From contig CALMCK010000207.1 in the NCBI GenBank assembly GCA_937862845.1, positions 1 through 13,899 on the forward strand: 13,899 nucleotides of DNA, in the 5' to 3' direction. This document shows positions 1 through 7,132 of this stretch, in pieces. A program made the position numbers and the translations under genes. The first letter of the stretch is position 1; every line of letters begins with the position of its first letter. Source of the stretch: an uncultured Burkholderiaceae bacterium. Its GTDB lineage: Bacteria > Pseudomonadota > Gammaproteobacteria > Burkholderiales > Burkholderiaceae. The notes beneath the pieces are model-generated. The model was not told the DNA's origin. It saw nothing but the letters and a program-made list of their open reading frames with translations, and ran no database searches.

Positions 1-2
1 CC

Positions 3-161
3 CTGGATGATCCACGACGGCTGACTGCGGCTCTGGAAGAATCTCTCTATAGGGCATCAGAAAAGGGGCACACCTGCAGTTCGCTCACGGATCTGCAGAG
101 AACTGTCGCATCGCTGATCAAACCCCACGCTTTTATGTGGTTGCGCCCAAGAAATTTTTGA
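3..161 (+). other. Open frame entering from the left edge, possible C-terminal gene fragment
   Basis: The frame is open from the window edge to a TGA at 159-161, about 52 codons, with no obvious start inside the window. The peptide contains the stretch LTAALEESLYRASEKGHTC followed by SLTDLQRTVASLI. This faintly resembles the helical region with a GHTC motif seen in RecD2-type helicases, but the match is short and from memory. The frame overlaps the start of the membrane-protein gene at 137 in a different frame. It could be the tail of an upstream gene, a piece of the membrane-protein gene lost by frameshift, or chance. Confidence 0.25.
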
Positions 162-652
162 TTTTGTTTATAGCAACCGTTGGGCTGTATGAAATTTATT
201 GGTTTTTCAAAAACTGGAGCAACTTCAAAATCAAAACCAATGAATCCATTTGGCCAGTCCCACGTGCGATATTTTCTGTTTTTTTCGCACACTCATTGTT
301 CGATAAGGTCGATAAATCCTTAAAATATCGCAACAATGAGCGGGCTTGGAACCCAGCGGGTTTGGCCACGATTTTTGTGGTTTTTCAAATTTTATCGAAT
401 GTTGCCGAACGCTTGGCAGGCAAAGATATTGGCATGCCAATCACTGCCTACATCTCTTTGATTAGCCTACCCATCATCACATGGGCGCTTTATCAAGCGC
501 AGCTGGCCATTAATCAAGCGTGTGGCGAACCCAACGGCGAAAGTAATCAAAATCTGTCTGGCGCAAATTATATTTGGATTGTTTTAGGTGTTTTTTACTG
601 GTGTTTGATTATCTTAGGCCTCTATACGCTGACCACCGAACTGCCTCTATAG
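137..652 (+). CDS. Small integral membrane protein of unknown function
   Basis: A 171-residue protein rich in Phe, Ile and Trp, with likely membrane segments near residues 7-24, 75-90, 102-119 and 145-164, so an inner-membrane location is inferred. The N-terminal block KKFLILFIATVGLYEIYWFF resembles a family of uncharacterised multi-spanning proteins (DUF4234-like in style) whose members usually have a short cytoplasmic leader before this block. Here the only usual start is the GTG at 137, and it begins right at the conserved block. The frame stays open upstream to a TAG at 50-52 and reads RFYVVAPKKF across the GTG, but offers no ATG, GTG or TTG further up. The start is therefore uncertain and the 5' end may be damaged. 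It lies about 50 bp upstream of rlmD. Function is not recognised. Confidence 0.7.
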   Translation: MVAPKKFLILFIATVGLYEIYWFFKNWSNFKIKTNESIWPVPRAIFSVFFAHSLFDKVDKSLKYRNNERAWNPAGLATIFVVFQILSNVAERLAGKDIGMPITAYISLISLPIITWALYQAQLAINQACGEPNGESNQNLSGANYIWIVLGVFYWCLIILGLYTLTTELPL

Positions 653-702
653 CACATCACTTCATTGCTTTTAAGTATTAAACCATCACGAAAGAAACAC
701 AC

Positions 703-2061
703 ATGGCACGTCGCCGCAATCGCGTCCCCGCATCAGAACGAGTTTTCCCGCAGTTTGAATACACCATCGAATCACTCGACATGGAGGGGCGCGGCATCGC
801 CCGTGGCGAGGACGGCAAGGTCGTCTTTGTTGAGGGTGGCTTGCCATTTGAGCGTGTGCGTGCGGATGTGATTCGTGAGAAATCGAGTTACAACCAAGCC
901 CGTGTGGTGCAGGTTCTCGAAGCATCGCCTGACCGCGTCAAACCCAAATGCGCGGCATTCGGCGTGTGCGGTGGCTGTGCCATGCAACACATGGATGCGC
1001 GCGCGCAAGTCGCCGCCAAACAACGCGTTCTTGAGGACAATCTCAAACGCATTGGCCGCGTCACACCCGACACGATTTTACGCCCCATCGCTGGACCCAC
1101 TTGGGGCTACCGATATCGCGCGCGCTTGTCTGTGCGCAATGTCCACAAAAAGGGCACGGTGCTGGTCGGCTTTCGCGAAAAAAATGGCTCTTACGTCGCC
1201 GCGATGGAGGCCTGTGAGGTGTTGCCCAAACACATTTCAAATCTGTTGTTGCCCCTGCGCGAATTGGTGGCGCAAACCAGCCTCATCGAAAAAATCCCGC
1301 AAATCGAAGTCGCCGTCGGCCAAAGCCGCACGGTGTTGGTGTTTCGCAATATGGATGCACTGACCGAAGCCGATGAGCAATTGTTTCGAGCATTCGGCGA
1401 TGCGCATGACATCGATATTTGGTTGCAACCAAAGGGCCCTGACACGGTTTATGCATTTCACCCGACCACCGAAAATCTGCATTACGATTTGCCAGAATTC
1501 GGCATCCGCATGCCGTATCGACCGACCGACTTCACGCAAGTTAATTTTCACATCAACCGCGTGCTTGTCGCACGGGCGATTCGCCTGCTCGACGTGCAAG
1601 CCACGGACAGAGTCGGTGATTTTTTCTGCGGACTGGGCAACTTCACCTTGCCACTGGCGACCGTCGCCACACACGTGGTCGGCATCGAAGGCTCCGCTCA
1701 GCTCAACACACGTGCACTCGAGAATGCCGTGGTCAATGGCGTCGCAGACAAAACCGAATTCTTCTGCCGAAATTTATTTGAAGTCACCGCCGATGATTTG
1801 CGTGGCTTGGGGGTGCTTGACCGCTACCTCGTTGACCCACCGCGCGATGGCGCGGATGCGCTGTGCCTCGCATTGGCACAGCTCGAGCGACATGAAAAAC
1901 CACGCCGAATCGTCTACGTGTCATGCAACCCATCGACGCTCGCGCGCGACGCCAACACGCTGGTCAACCAAGCGGGTTATGTACTCTCGAGCGCAGGCGT
2001 GGTCAATATGTTTCCGCACACCGCCCACGTTGAATCCATGGCGGTGTTTGATTTAATCTAA
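703..2061 (+). CDS. rlmD: 23S rRNA (uracil-1939-C5)-methyltransferase RlmD
   Basis: This 452-residue protein is a SAM-dependent RNA m5U methyltransferase of the TrmA/RumA family, which modifies U1939 of 23S rRNA. An N-terminal TRAM-like beta region (about residues 15-75) is followed by the family's 4Fe-4S cysteines C83, C89, C92 and C171. The SAM-binding motif DFFCGLGNFTLPLA spans 306-319, DPPRDG lies at 378-383, and the nucleophile C408 is in VSCNPSTLARD. Length is close to the E. coli enzyme (433 residues). The iron-sulfur cysteines and overall pattern favour RlmD over RlmC or TrmA. The ATG at 703 follows a GAAAG at about 691-695. The next gene starts 23 bp after the stop and could be cotranscribed. 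Confidence 0.95.
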   Translation: MARRRNRVPASERVFPQFEYTIESLDMEGRGIARGEDGKVVFVEGGLPFERVRADVIREKSSYNQARVVQVLEASPDRVKPKCAAFGVCGGCAMQHMDARAQVAAKQRVLEDNLKRIGRVTPDTILRPIAGPTWGYRYRARLSVRNVHKKGTVLVGFREKNGSYVAAMEACEVLPKHISNLLLPLRELVAQTSLIEKIPQIEVAVGQSRTVLVFRNMDALTEADEQLFRAFGDAHDIDIWLQPKGPDTVYAFHPTTENLHYDLPEFGIRMPYRPTDFTQVNFHINRVLVARAIRLLDVQATDRVGDFFCGLGNFTLPLATVATHVVGIEGSAQLNTRALENAVVNGVADKTEFFCRNLFEVTADDLRGLGVLDRYLVDPPRDGADALCLALAQLERHEKPRRIVYVSCNPSTLARDANTLVNQAGYVLSSAGVVNMFPHTAHVESMAVFDLI

Positions 2062-2073
2062 ACAATGCACAAA

Positions 2074-2079
2074 AAGGAG
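2074..2079 (+). promoter_or_regulatory. Ribosome binding site of the secreted PDZ-like protein gene
   Basis: AAGGAG lies five bases before the ATG at 2085. It is one of the strongest Shine-Dalgarno matches in the window and fixes this start, which also opens a signal peptide. Confidence 0.7.
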
Positions 2080-2084
2080 TCTGC

Positions 2085-3521
2085 ATGCCGCAGCTAAAAT
2101 GGCTTAAATTCTCCGCTGGACTCACCGCCTGTGTCGCCATTGCGAGCGCACAGGCCAAAGATGTGCCCATCGTCAAAAAAACCGACAAAACCATCGCGGC
2201 AAAACCACTTAAAATCAAAACCAAACAAATCGTGACACCCGTCACCCCCGCCAAAAAAACCACCGCACCACCCGCTAAAAAACCCAACACCACCCCGCCA
2301 CCTGTCAAAGCGGCCAACGTTGTTGACAAAAAAATCATCAAGAAACCTGCCACGCCTGCCACACCCACCGCAGCTGTGGCGATAGCAGAAAAAACACCCG
2401 CAGCCAACACCACGAGCCCAAACCCCAGCATTCCCGCGCCCCCAGTTGAAGCGACACCTGCCAACCTTGCCCCCGCCATCGCGCCGACAGCTGCGGCAGC
2501 GGTGACGCCTGCGCCCGTCTCTGAAGCCATTTATCACATCAACCAGCGTTTCGCCAAAGTCCCTGTTGAGTACTGCCCCGCGATATCAAATGGTTATGGT
2601 TTTGAGGTCAGCTACCCTTCAGAGGCCGCCGTCACGTCAAACAGCACACGCCCCACCATCACCAAAGTCTATGGCAATGCGTACTTAGCAGGCTTGCAAG
2701 AAAACGCACAAATCATCACCATCGACAACCAAGTCGTGCACACCCAAGCCGATTTCAACACCATCGCTTATCAAGGCAAAGCCCGTCAAGCCGTCAACTT
2801 ACTGCCCAGCATGACACTCGGTGTGCTGCAAAACGGCAAACCACAAAATTTCACCATCAACAAAGCCGACTTCTGCCGCTCAAACCTCACCGCCGAATCC
2901 GAGCACAATGTGCTGCGCATGGACTTCAGTACCAAAGGCACAGGCTACTCAGCAAAAGCCGACGCGCGCGTGTTTGTCGACATTGATTTTCTCAATGGCT
3001 TGAACGACACCGACCGCCTCACACTCGCCGCCGCAGCCGCAGGCGAGCAATACCGCAACCGCTTACGCGTCAAGCGCGGCAAAACAGGCTTATTCATCGG
3101 CCAAGTATTTGGCACCATTGTCACGCTTTTCACAGGCCTGCCCGTCACCGACATCACCGCATCGAGCGGCACCGCTTATGGTTCAAAAGACCGTGGCGAA
3201 GGGGCATTGCGCCCGACCGTGACTTACGGGTACTATTTGGGTGTCGCTCCGACCGACATGCGCGCCAGCCTCGAAAAACTCGCCAGCTACCGCGACGGCT
3301 ATCAGGTCGAAGGCAAGCGTTACGATTGGCCGATTCCCGATGATTTAAGCGAGTTAAACAACACGCAAGACGAGCTCGCCCAAAAAATCGCCACCGCCCA
3401 GACCGATTTAATGTTGCAACCCAAAACCCCTGATGGCAAAAAAGACAGCACCCAAGACACCAAAACCACCATCATCACAGCACCCACCAGCGAGTCCAAC
3501 GCCAGCGTGGGCACCTATTAA
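2085..3521 (+). CDS. Secreted protein with Ala/Pro/Lys-rich linker and PDZ-like region, function unknown
   Basis: This 478-residue protein starts with a signal peptide: Lys5 and Lys8, a hydrophobic core, and a probable cleavage after ASAQA at residue 24. An alternative lipobox-like LTAC ending at C16 sits after an unusually short hydrophobic stretch. Residues about 25-145 are a low-complexity linker of Lys, Pro, Ala and Thr, like the periplasm-spanning or wall-spanning linkers of envelope proteins. Residues about 168-260 read like a PDZ fold: GYGFEVSYP, then ITKVYGNAYLAGLQENAQII and TIDNQVV. C164 and C264 flank this region and could form a disulfide. A Gly-rich hydrophobic stretch near 336-352 (FIGQVFGTIVTLFTGLP) might be membrane-active or buried. 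The last 50 residues are polar. No protease catalytic triad is evident. A periplasmic or surface location is inferred; the specific function is unknown. Confidence 0.8.
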   Translation: MPQLKWLKFSAGLTACVAIASAQAKDVPIVKKTDKTIAAKPLKIKTKQIVTPVTPAKKTTAPPAKKPNTTPPPVKAANVVDKKIIKKPATPATPTAAVAIAEKTPAANTTSPNPSIPAPPVEATPANLAPAIAPTAAAAVTPAPVSEAIYHINQRFAKVPVEYCPAISNGYGFEVSYPSEAAVTSNSTRPTITKVYGNAYLAGLQENAQIITIDNQVVHTQADFNTIAYQGKARQAVNLLPSMTLGVLQNGKPQNFTINKADFCRSNLTAESEHNVLRMDFSTKGTGYSAKADARVFVDIDFLNGLNDTDRLTLAAAAAGEQYRNRLRVKRGKTGLFIGQVFGTIVTLFTGLPVTDITASSGTAYGSKDRGEGALRPTVTYGYYLGVAPTDMRASLEKLASYRDGYQVEGKRYDWPIPDDLSELNNTQDELAQKIATAQTDLMLQPKTPDGKKDSTQDTKTTIITAPTSESNASVGTY

Positions 3522-3560
3522 CCGCCAGCACACTCAACCGCTAACCTCACGAAAGCCACC

Positions 3561-4754
3561 ATGACCGTTCAAACACTCGCCCAACTCATCGCCGACAACG
3601 CCCTGCAAGGCCAACGCGTCTTTATCCGCTCCGACCTCAATGTCCCGCTCAACGACGACGGCAGCATCGGCGACGACACACGCATCCGCGCCTCGATTCC
3701 CGCCATCCAAATGGCACTCGACGCAGGTGCCGCCGTCATGGTCACCTCACACCTCGGTCGCCCCACCGAAGGCACGCTCGCGCCAGCCGACACACTCGCA
3801 CCGATTGCCCAACGCATTTCTGAGTTGCTGGGCAAACCCGTTGCACTCAAACAAAACTGGGTGGACAGCGTCGACGTCCAAGCAGGTGAAGTCGTCGTTC
3901 TAGAAAACTGCCGCGTCAATCAAGGCGAGAAAAAAAATGACGAAGCGCTTTCACGCAAACTCGCCGCACTGTGCGACATCTATGTCAATGATGCATTCGG
4001 CACAAGCCACCGCGCCGAAGCCACCACTTACGGCATTGCCCAATTCGCCCCCATCGCTGTCGCAGGCCCACTGCTCGCCGCCGAGCTCGACGCACTCGGC
4101 AAAGCACTGCTCGCACCACGCAAACCACTCGCCGCCATCGTCGCCGGCTCAAAGGTCTCTACCAAACTCACCATCCTCGACAGCTTGGCCGATAAAGTTG
4201 ACCAGCTCATCGTCGGCGGCGGCATCGCCAACACGTTCATGCTCGCCATGGGTTTACCGATTGGCAAATCATTGGCCGAGCCAGACCTCATTGACGCCGC
4301 CAAAAAAATCATCGCCAAAATGGCCGCACGCGGCGCCAGCGTCCCGATTCCAACCGACGTCGTCTGTGCCAAAGAATTCTCCAAAGACGCCATCGCCACT
4401 GTCAAAAAAGTCGCCGACGTCGAAGCCGACGACATGATTCTCGACATCGGACCAGACACCGCCGCCGTGATTTCAGCGCAGCTTTTATCCGCAGGCACCA
4501 TCGTCTGGAACGGCCCAATGGGCGTGTTTGAATACGACCAATTCGGCGAAGGCACACGCATATTGGCCCAAGCCATCGCCCGCTCATCCGCCTTCTCCAT
4601 CGCCGGCGGCGGCGACACCCTCGCCGCAATTGCCAAATACGGCATCAGCGACGAAGTGTCCTACATCTCCACAGGCGGCGGCGCATTTTTAGAATTTCTC
4701 GAAGGCAAAGAATTGCCAGCGGTCGCGATTTTGGAAGCACGGGCGAAGGGGTGA
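3561..4754 (+). CDS. pgk: Phosphoglycerate kinase
   Basis: Cytosolic glycolytic enzyme that transfers phosphate between 1,3-bisphosphoglycerate and ADP. All family landmarks are present in 397 residues: RSDLNVPL (23-30), SHLGRP (63-68), VNDAFGTSHRAEATT, the hinge and nucleotide region GSKVSTKLTIL, WNGPMGVFE, and the C-terminal GGGDTLAAI loop. Length matches the family. The sequence before the ATG has only a weak GAAAG. In Burkholderiales pgk commonly precedes pyk and fba; here a SRPBCC-like gene begins almost directly after the TGA at 4752-4754 and no pyk is in the window. Codons strongly favour C in third position, unlike the next gene. Confidence 0.97.
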   Translation: MTVQTLAQLIADNALQGQRVFIRSDLNVPLNDDGSIGDDTRIRASIPAIQMALDAGAAVMVTSHLGRPTEGTLAPADTLAPIAQRISELLGKPVALKQNWVDSVDVQAGEVVVLENCRVNQGEKKNDEALSRKLAALCDIYVNDAFGTSHRAEATTYGIAQFAPIAVAGPLLAAELDALGKALLAPRKPLAAIVAGSKVSTKLTILDSLADKVDQLIVGGGIANTFMLAMGLPIGKSLAEPDLIDAAKKIIAKMAARGASVPIPTDVVCAKEFSKDAIATVKKVADVEADDMILDIGPDTAAVISAQLLSAGTIVWNGPMGVFEYDQFGEGTRILAQAIARSSAFSIAGGGDTLAAIAKYGISDEVSYISTGGGAFLEFLEGKELPAVAILEARAKG

Positions 4755-4772
4755 TTGGTGAGACTGTTTATT

Positions 4773-5354
4773 ATGAAAGTCACAGAATCTATGAGCTACA
4801 ATTTCTTGAAAATTTTACCTAATTTTAATTTTGAAGAGCGACACAGCATTCAAAACATACAAGCGCCCGCACACGCCATTCTTCAAGCGATTGTTAATTT
4901 TGACAGCAGAGTTGATCCGTGGATGAATCGCTTGATTGAATTGCGTGAACTACCAAGCCGATTTTTGATGTTTTTTTCAAAAAATAAAACCAGTTTGCCT
5001 CAGCGTAATTTTGGTTTGGAAGATTTCACCATGTTGCAGAAAAATGACAGTGAAGTGGCCTATGGTTTGGTTGGACGCTTTTGGCAAGTGAGCTACGGCT
5101 TATTGCCGTGTGAAGGTTTGACTGACTTTCAATCAAATAGGGAGCAAACCATCTGCCGTTTGCTGTTGACTTTCCATCTCACCCCATCGGCGAATGGTTT
5201 TTACAAGCTTGAAACCGTGACTCGAGTGGCGTGCAGTGACGCGCAAGCGAAATTGAGGTTTAGTCCGTATTGGTATTTAATACGGCCATTTAGTGGTTTG
5301 ATTAGAAATAGAATTTTGAGACAGATTAAGCGAAGTTCTGAAGCGTTGTCATGA
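4773..5354 (+). CDS. SRPBCC-like protein of unknown function
   Basis: About 193 residues from the ATG at 4773. Other possible starts are TTG 4755, GTG 4758 and ATG 4791; none has a decisive ribosome binding site. The layout recalls small soluble START/SRPBCC-like proteins: an early HSIQNIQAPAHAILQAI helix, then LRELPSRFL, a central VGRFWQVSYG, a TRVACSDAQAK strand and a C-terminal YWYLIRPFSGLIRNRILRQI. That ending (tyrosine-tryptophan, then IRPFSGLIR plus a basic helix) is the most recognisable part. I know no assigned reaction. The gene is visibly richer in A and T than pgk and fba on either side, which suggests different ancestry or weaker codon selection. It occupies the place where pyk is often found between pgk and fba in this group. 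Confidence 0.7.
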   Translation: MKVTESMSYNFLKILPNFNFEERHSIQNIQAPAHAILQAIVNFDSRVDPWMNRLIELRELPSRFLMFFSKNKTSLPQRNFGLEDFTMLQKNDSEVAYGLVGRFWQVSYGLLPCEGLTDFQSNREQTICRLLLTFHLTPSANGFYKLETVTRVACSDAQAKLRFSPYWYLIRPFSGLIRNRILRQIKRSSEALS

Positions 5355-5525
5355 TTAAATCTGTCAGGCGGATTAATGCAACAATCTGTCGCATGTCTTT
5401 GCAAGTTGAAATACGGTGCAATGCGCTGTGCTGGTTGCCCCAACACATCGCCACTCCAAACAGGCTATAAGAAACTAAACGCGTGCTTTTCAAGCAAAAT
5501 CACCCGTGTACTTTTTTAAACCTTC

Positions 5526-5530
5526 AGGAG
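5526..5530 (+). promoter_or_regulatory. Ribosome binding site deciding the fba start
   Basis: AGGAG lies five bases before the ATG at 5536. This supports 5536 over the in-frame ATG at 5506, which would add ten residues that related aldolases lack. Confidence 0.75.
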
Positions 5531-5535
5531 TCATC

Positions 5536-6612
5536 ATGACTAAATTATTAAACCACGTCCCCACGGGCGTGTTATCGGGCGACGAGGTGCAAGCCGTTTT
5601 TGCCCATGCGAAGCAGAACGGCTATGCGCTGCCTGCGGTCAACTGCGTCAACACTGACACAATCAACGCCGCGCTTGAGGCTGCAGCCAAGGCAAAAGCA
5701 CCTGTCATCATTCAATTTTCCAACGGTGGTGCGGCGTTTGTCGCTGGCAAAGGTTTTAAAGGCGAAGGCCAGCAAGCCGCCATCCTCGGTGCGATTGCAG
5801 GTGCGCGTCATGTCCACACGATGGCCCATGCCTATGGCGTGCCTGTGATTTTGCACACCGACCATGCGGCCAAAAAACTATTGCCATGGATAGATGGCCT
5901 GCTCGATGAGGGCGAAGCGCATTTTATCGAAACGGGCAAACCGCTGTTTTCATCGCACATGCTCGATTTGTCCGAAGAACCTCTGCATGAAAACATCGCC
6001 ATCTGTGCCGAATACCTCAAACGCATGGACAAGCTCGGCATGACGCTGGAGATTGAACTCGGCGTCACAGGCGGCGAGGAAGACGGCGTGGACAACACCA
6101 ACATCGACTCATCCGCGCTCTACACACAACCCGAAGACGTCGCTTATGCTTACGAGCAGCTGATTAAAGTCAGCCCGCGCTTCACCATCGCCGCCTCATT
6201 TGGCAATGTCCACGGCGTCTACAAACCCGGCAATGTCAAACTCACGCCGCAGATTCTCGCCAACTCGCAAGCACACGTCTCTGAAAAATTCAGCCTGCCC
6301 AACAACAGCCTCGACTTCGTGTTTCACGGCGGCTCAGGCTCGTCAGAAGCCGAAATTCGCGAATCCATCGGCTACGGCGTCATCAAAATGAACATCGACA
6401 CCGACACACAGTGGGCGAACTGGCAAGGCATTTTGAATTATTACACCGACAAAAAAGACTACCTGCAATCCCAACTCGGCAACCCCGATGGTGCAGACTC
6501 ACCCAACAAAAAACACTACGACCCGCGCGTCTGGCTGCGCAAAGGTGAAGAAGCGATGGTTGAGCGACTCATGCAAGCATTTCGCGAGTTAAATGCGGTG
6601 GATGTGTTGTGA
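5536..6612 (+). CDS. fbaA: Fructose-bisphosphate aldolase, class IIA (E. coli FbaA type)
   Basis: This 358-residue zinc-dependent aldolase interconverts fructose-1,6-bisphosphate with dihydroxyacetone phosphate and glyceraldehyde-3-phosphate. The sequence follows E. coli FbaA closely along its whole length, for example LPAVNCVNTDTINAALE, GVPVILHTDHAAKKLLPWID, GGEEDGVDN, SFGNVHGVYKPGNV and NIDTDTQWANW. Zinc ligands H110, E174, H226 and H264 and the catalytic D109 all fall at the same positions as in E. coli. Many Burkholderiales encode the shorter-related class IIB aldolase at this locus instead, so the type is notable. A 181-bp gap precedes the gene, long enough for its own promoter, though I see no convincing -35/-10 pair. 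Hairpin repeats follow the stop. Confidence 0.96.
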   Translation: MTKLLNHVPTGVLSGDEVQAVFAHAKQNGYALPAVNCVNTDTINAALEAAAKAKAPVIIQFSNGGAAFVAGKGFKGEGQQAAILGAIAGARHVHTMAHAYGVPVILHTDHAAKKLLPWIDGLLDEGEAHFIETGKPLFSSHMLDLSEEPLHENIAICAEYLKRMDKLGMTLEIELGVTGGEEDGVDNTNIDSSALYTQPEDVAYAYEQLIKVSPRFTIAASFGNVHGVYKPGNVKLTPQILANSQAHVSEKFSLPNNSLDFVFHGGSGSSEAEIRESIGYGVIKMNIDTDTQWANWQGILNYYTDKKDYLQSQLGNPDGADSPNKKHYDPRVWLRKGEEAMVERLMQAFRELNAVDVL

Positions 6613-6634
6613 TTTGATTGAACAATGTGTGATG

Positions 6635-6664
6635 TAGGGCGGACTACTGCGGTAATCCACCCTA
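6635..6664. repeat. Intergenic hairpin repeat with GTAGGGCGG end
   Basis: Two 13-base arms, TAGGGCGGACTAC (6635-6647) and GTAATCCACCCTA (6652-6664), are inverted copies with two mismatches and a four-base loop. The outer GTAGGGCGG (6634-6642) is repeated exactly at 11256-11264, at the edge of the element behind sua5. It is probably a member of a dispersed repeat family. Confidence 0.65.
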
Positions 6665-6680
6665 TGTCGCGGCAAATAAA

Positions 6681-6714
6681 CAAGAATGGCGGGCTTAAAA
6701 GCCCGCCATTCTTG
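6681..6714. repeat. Perfect 34-base palindrome after fba
   Basis: Arms of 16 bases (6681-6696 and 6699-6714) pair perfectly around a two-base loop. The core is GGCGGGCTT/AAGCCCGCC. It lies 68 bp after the fba stop and could end transcription from either side, but no T-run follows on the plus strand and no A-run of note precedes it. A dispersed palindromic repeat is equally likely. Confidence 0.7.
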
Positions 6715-6757
6715 TATACCGAACTGCGTTTGAAGCATGCAACGGATGACTGTTTAC

Positions 6758-7065
6758 TCACAAATCCGAAGGCGCAAACAACACACGCAATCGATGCCCA
6801 TCAGGATCAAGTCCGACAAACGTGTAACCAAAATCCGTCTGTGTCGGCGACTGTGCAATCGCAATGCCGCGTGCGCGCCAGTCATCATGCATGCCGTTGA
6901 CGGCGGCTTCATCATGCGCAGAAAATCCCAGCTCAGCACCACCGCCTGTCACGACTGCCGTAAGCTCGCTTGCATTGAGGACAGCCGCCCACAAAACGGC
7001 ACGCAGCATAAACCACCCAAGCCACGTAAAATCACGGTAAAATAACGACCATTGGTTCGCCCCAT
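6758..7065 (-). pseudogene. Decayed VOC (glyoxalase-fold) family gene, C-terminal half
   Basis: The frame ending at 6758 encodes a clear C-terminal VOC-family half: GGGAELGFSAHDEAAVNGMH, DDWRARGIAIAQSPTQTDFG, then YTFVGLDPDGHRLRVLFAP. These match the usual VOC strand-helix pattern with the metal-side Glu in AELGF and the DPDGHRLRV ending. From its first ATG (7009) it is only 83 residues, where complete members have about 125-130, so roughly the first 45-50 residues are missing. A good start signal, GAGGAG followed by an ATG near 7065, exists further upstream on the same strand, but it opens a different frame (MGRTNGRYFTVIL). Deletion plus frameshift of a once complete gene is the simplest reading. 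The exact 5' limit is uncertain. Confidence 0.65.
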
Positions 7066-7092
7066 GAGAAGTTGCTCCTCATTGGGCGTTTT
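7058..7092 (+). terminator. Terminator-like hairpin in the purC leader
   Basis: Arms CGCCCCATGAG (7058-7068) and CTCATTGGGCG (7078-7088) pair with one mismatch around a nine-base loop. TTTT follows directly, then GCATTTTATT and a further T-run before purC. On the plus strand this has the form of an intrinsic terminator. It lies 40 bp before the purC start, so it either ends upstream transcription or attenuates purC. The opposite strand of the same hairpin holds the GAGGAG and ATG of the decayed VOC gene. Confidence 0.5.
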
Positions 7093-7132
7093 GCATTTTA
7101 TTCTGATTTTTTTGTTGCTCTGAAAGTCCGCC

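Noticed and set aside
2003..2530. Long minus-strand open frames opposite the linker of the secreted protein (175 and 147 residues)
   Set aside because: They are Gly/Ala/Val-rich or Gly/Arg-rich translations of the low-complexity Lys/Pro/Ala linker on the other strand, with no family features or start signal.
3937..4645. Open frames of 166 residues (plus) and 205 residues (minus) inside pgk
   Set aside because: Shadows of a highly codon-biased real gene; compositions are Ser/Pro-rich or Ala/Ser-rich and show no domain.
5355..5535. Promoter for fba with TATAAG near 5466
   Set aside because: The nearest -35-like TTGCCC is 25 bases upstream, too far for a standard promoter; no better pair was seen.
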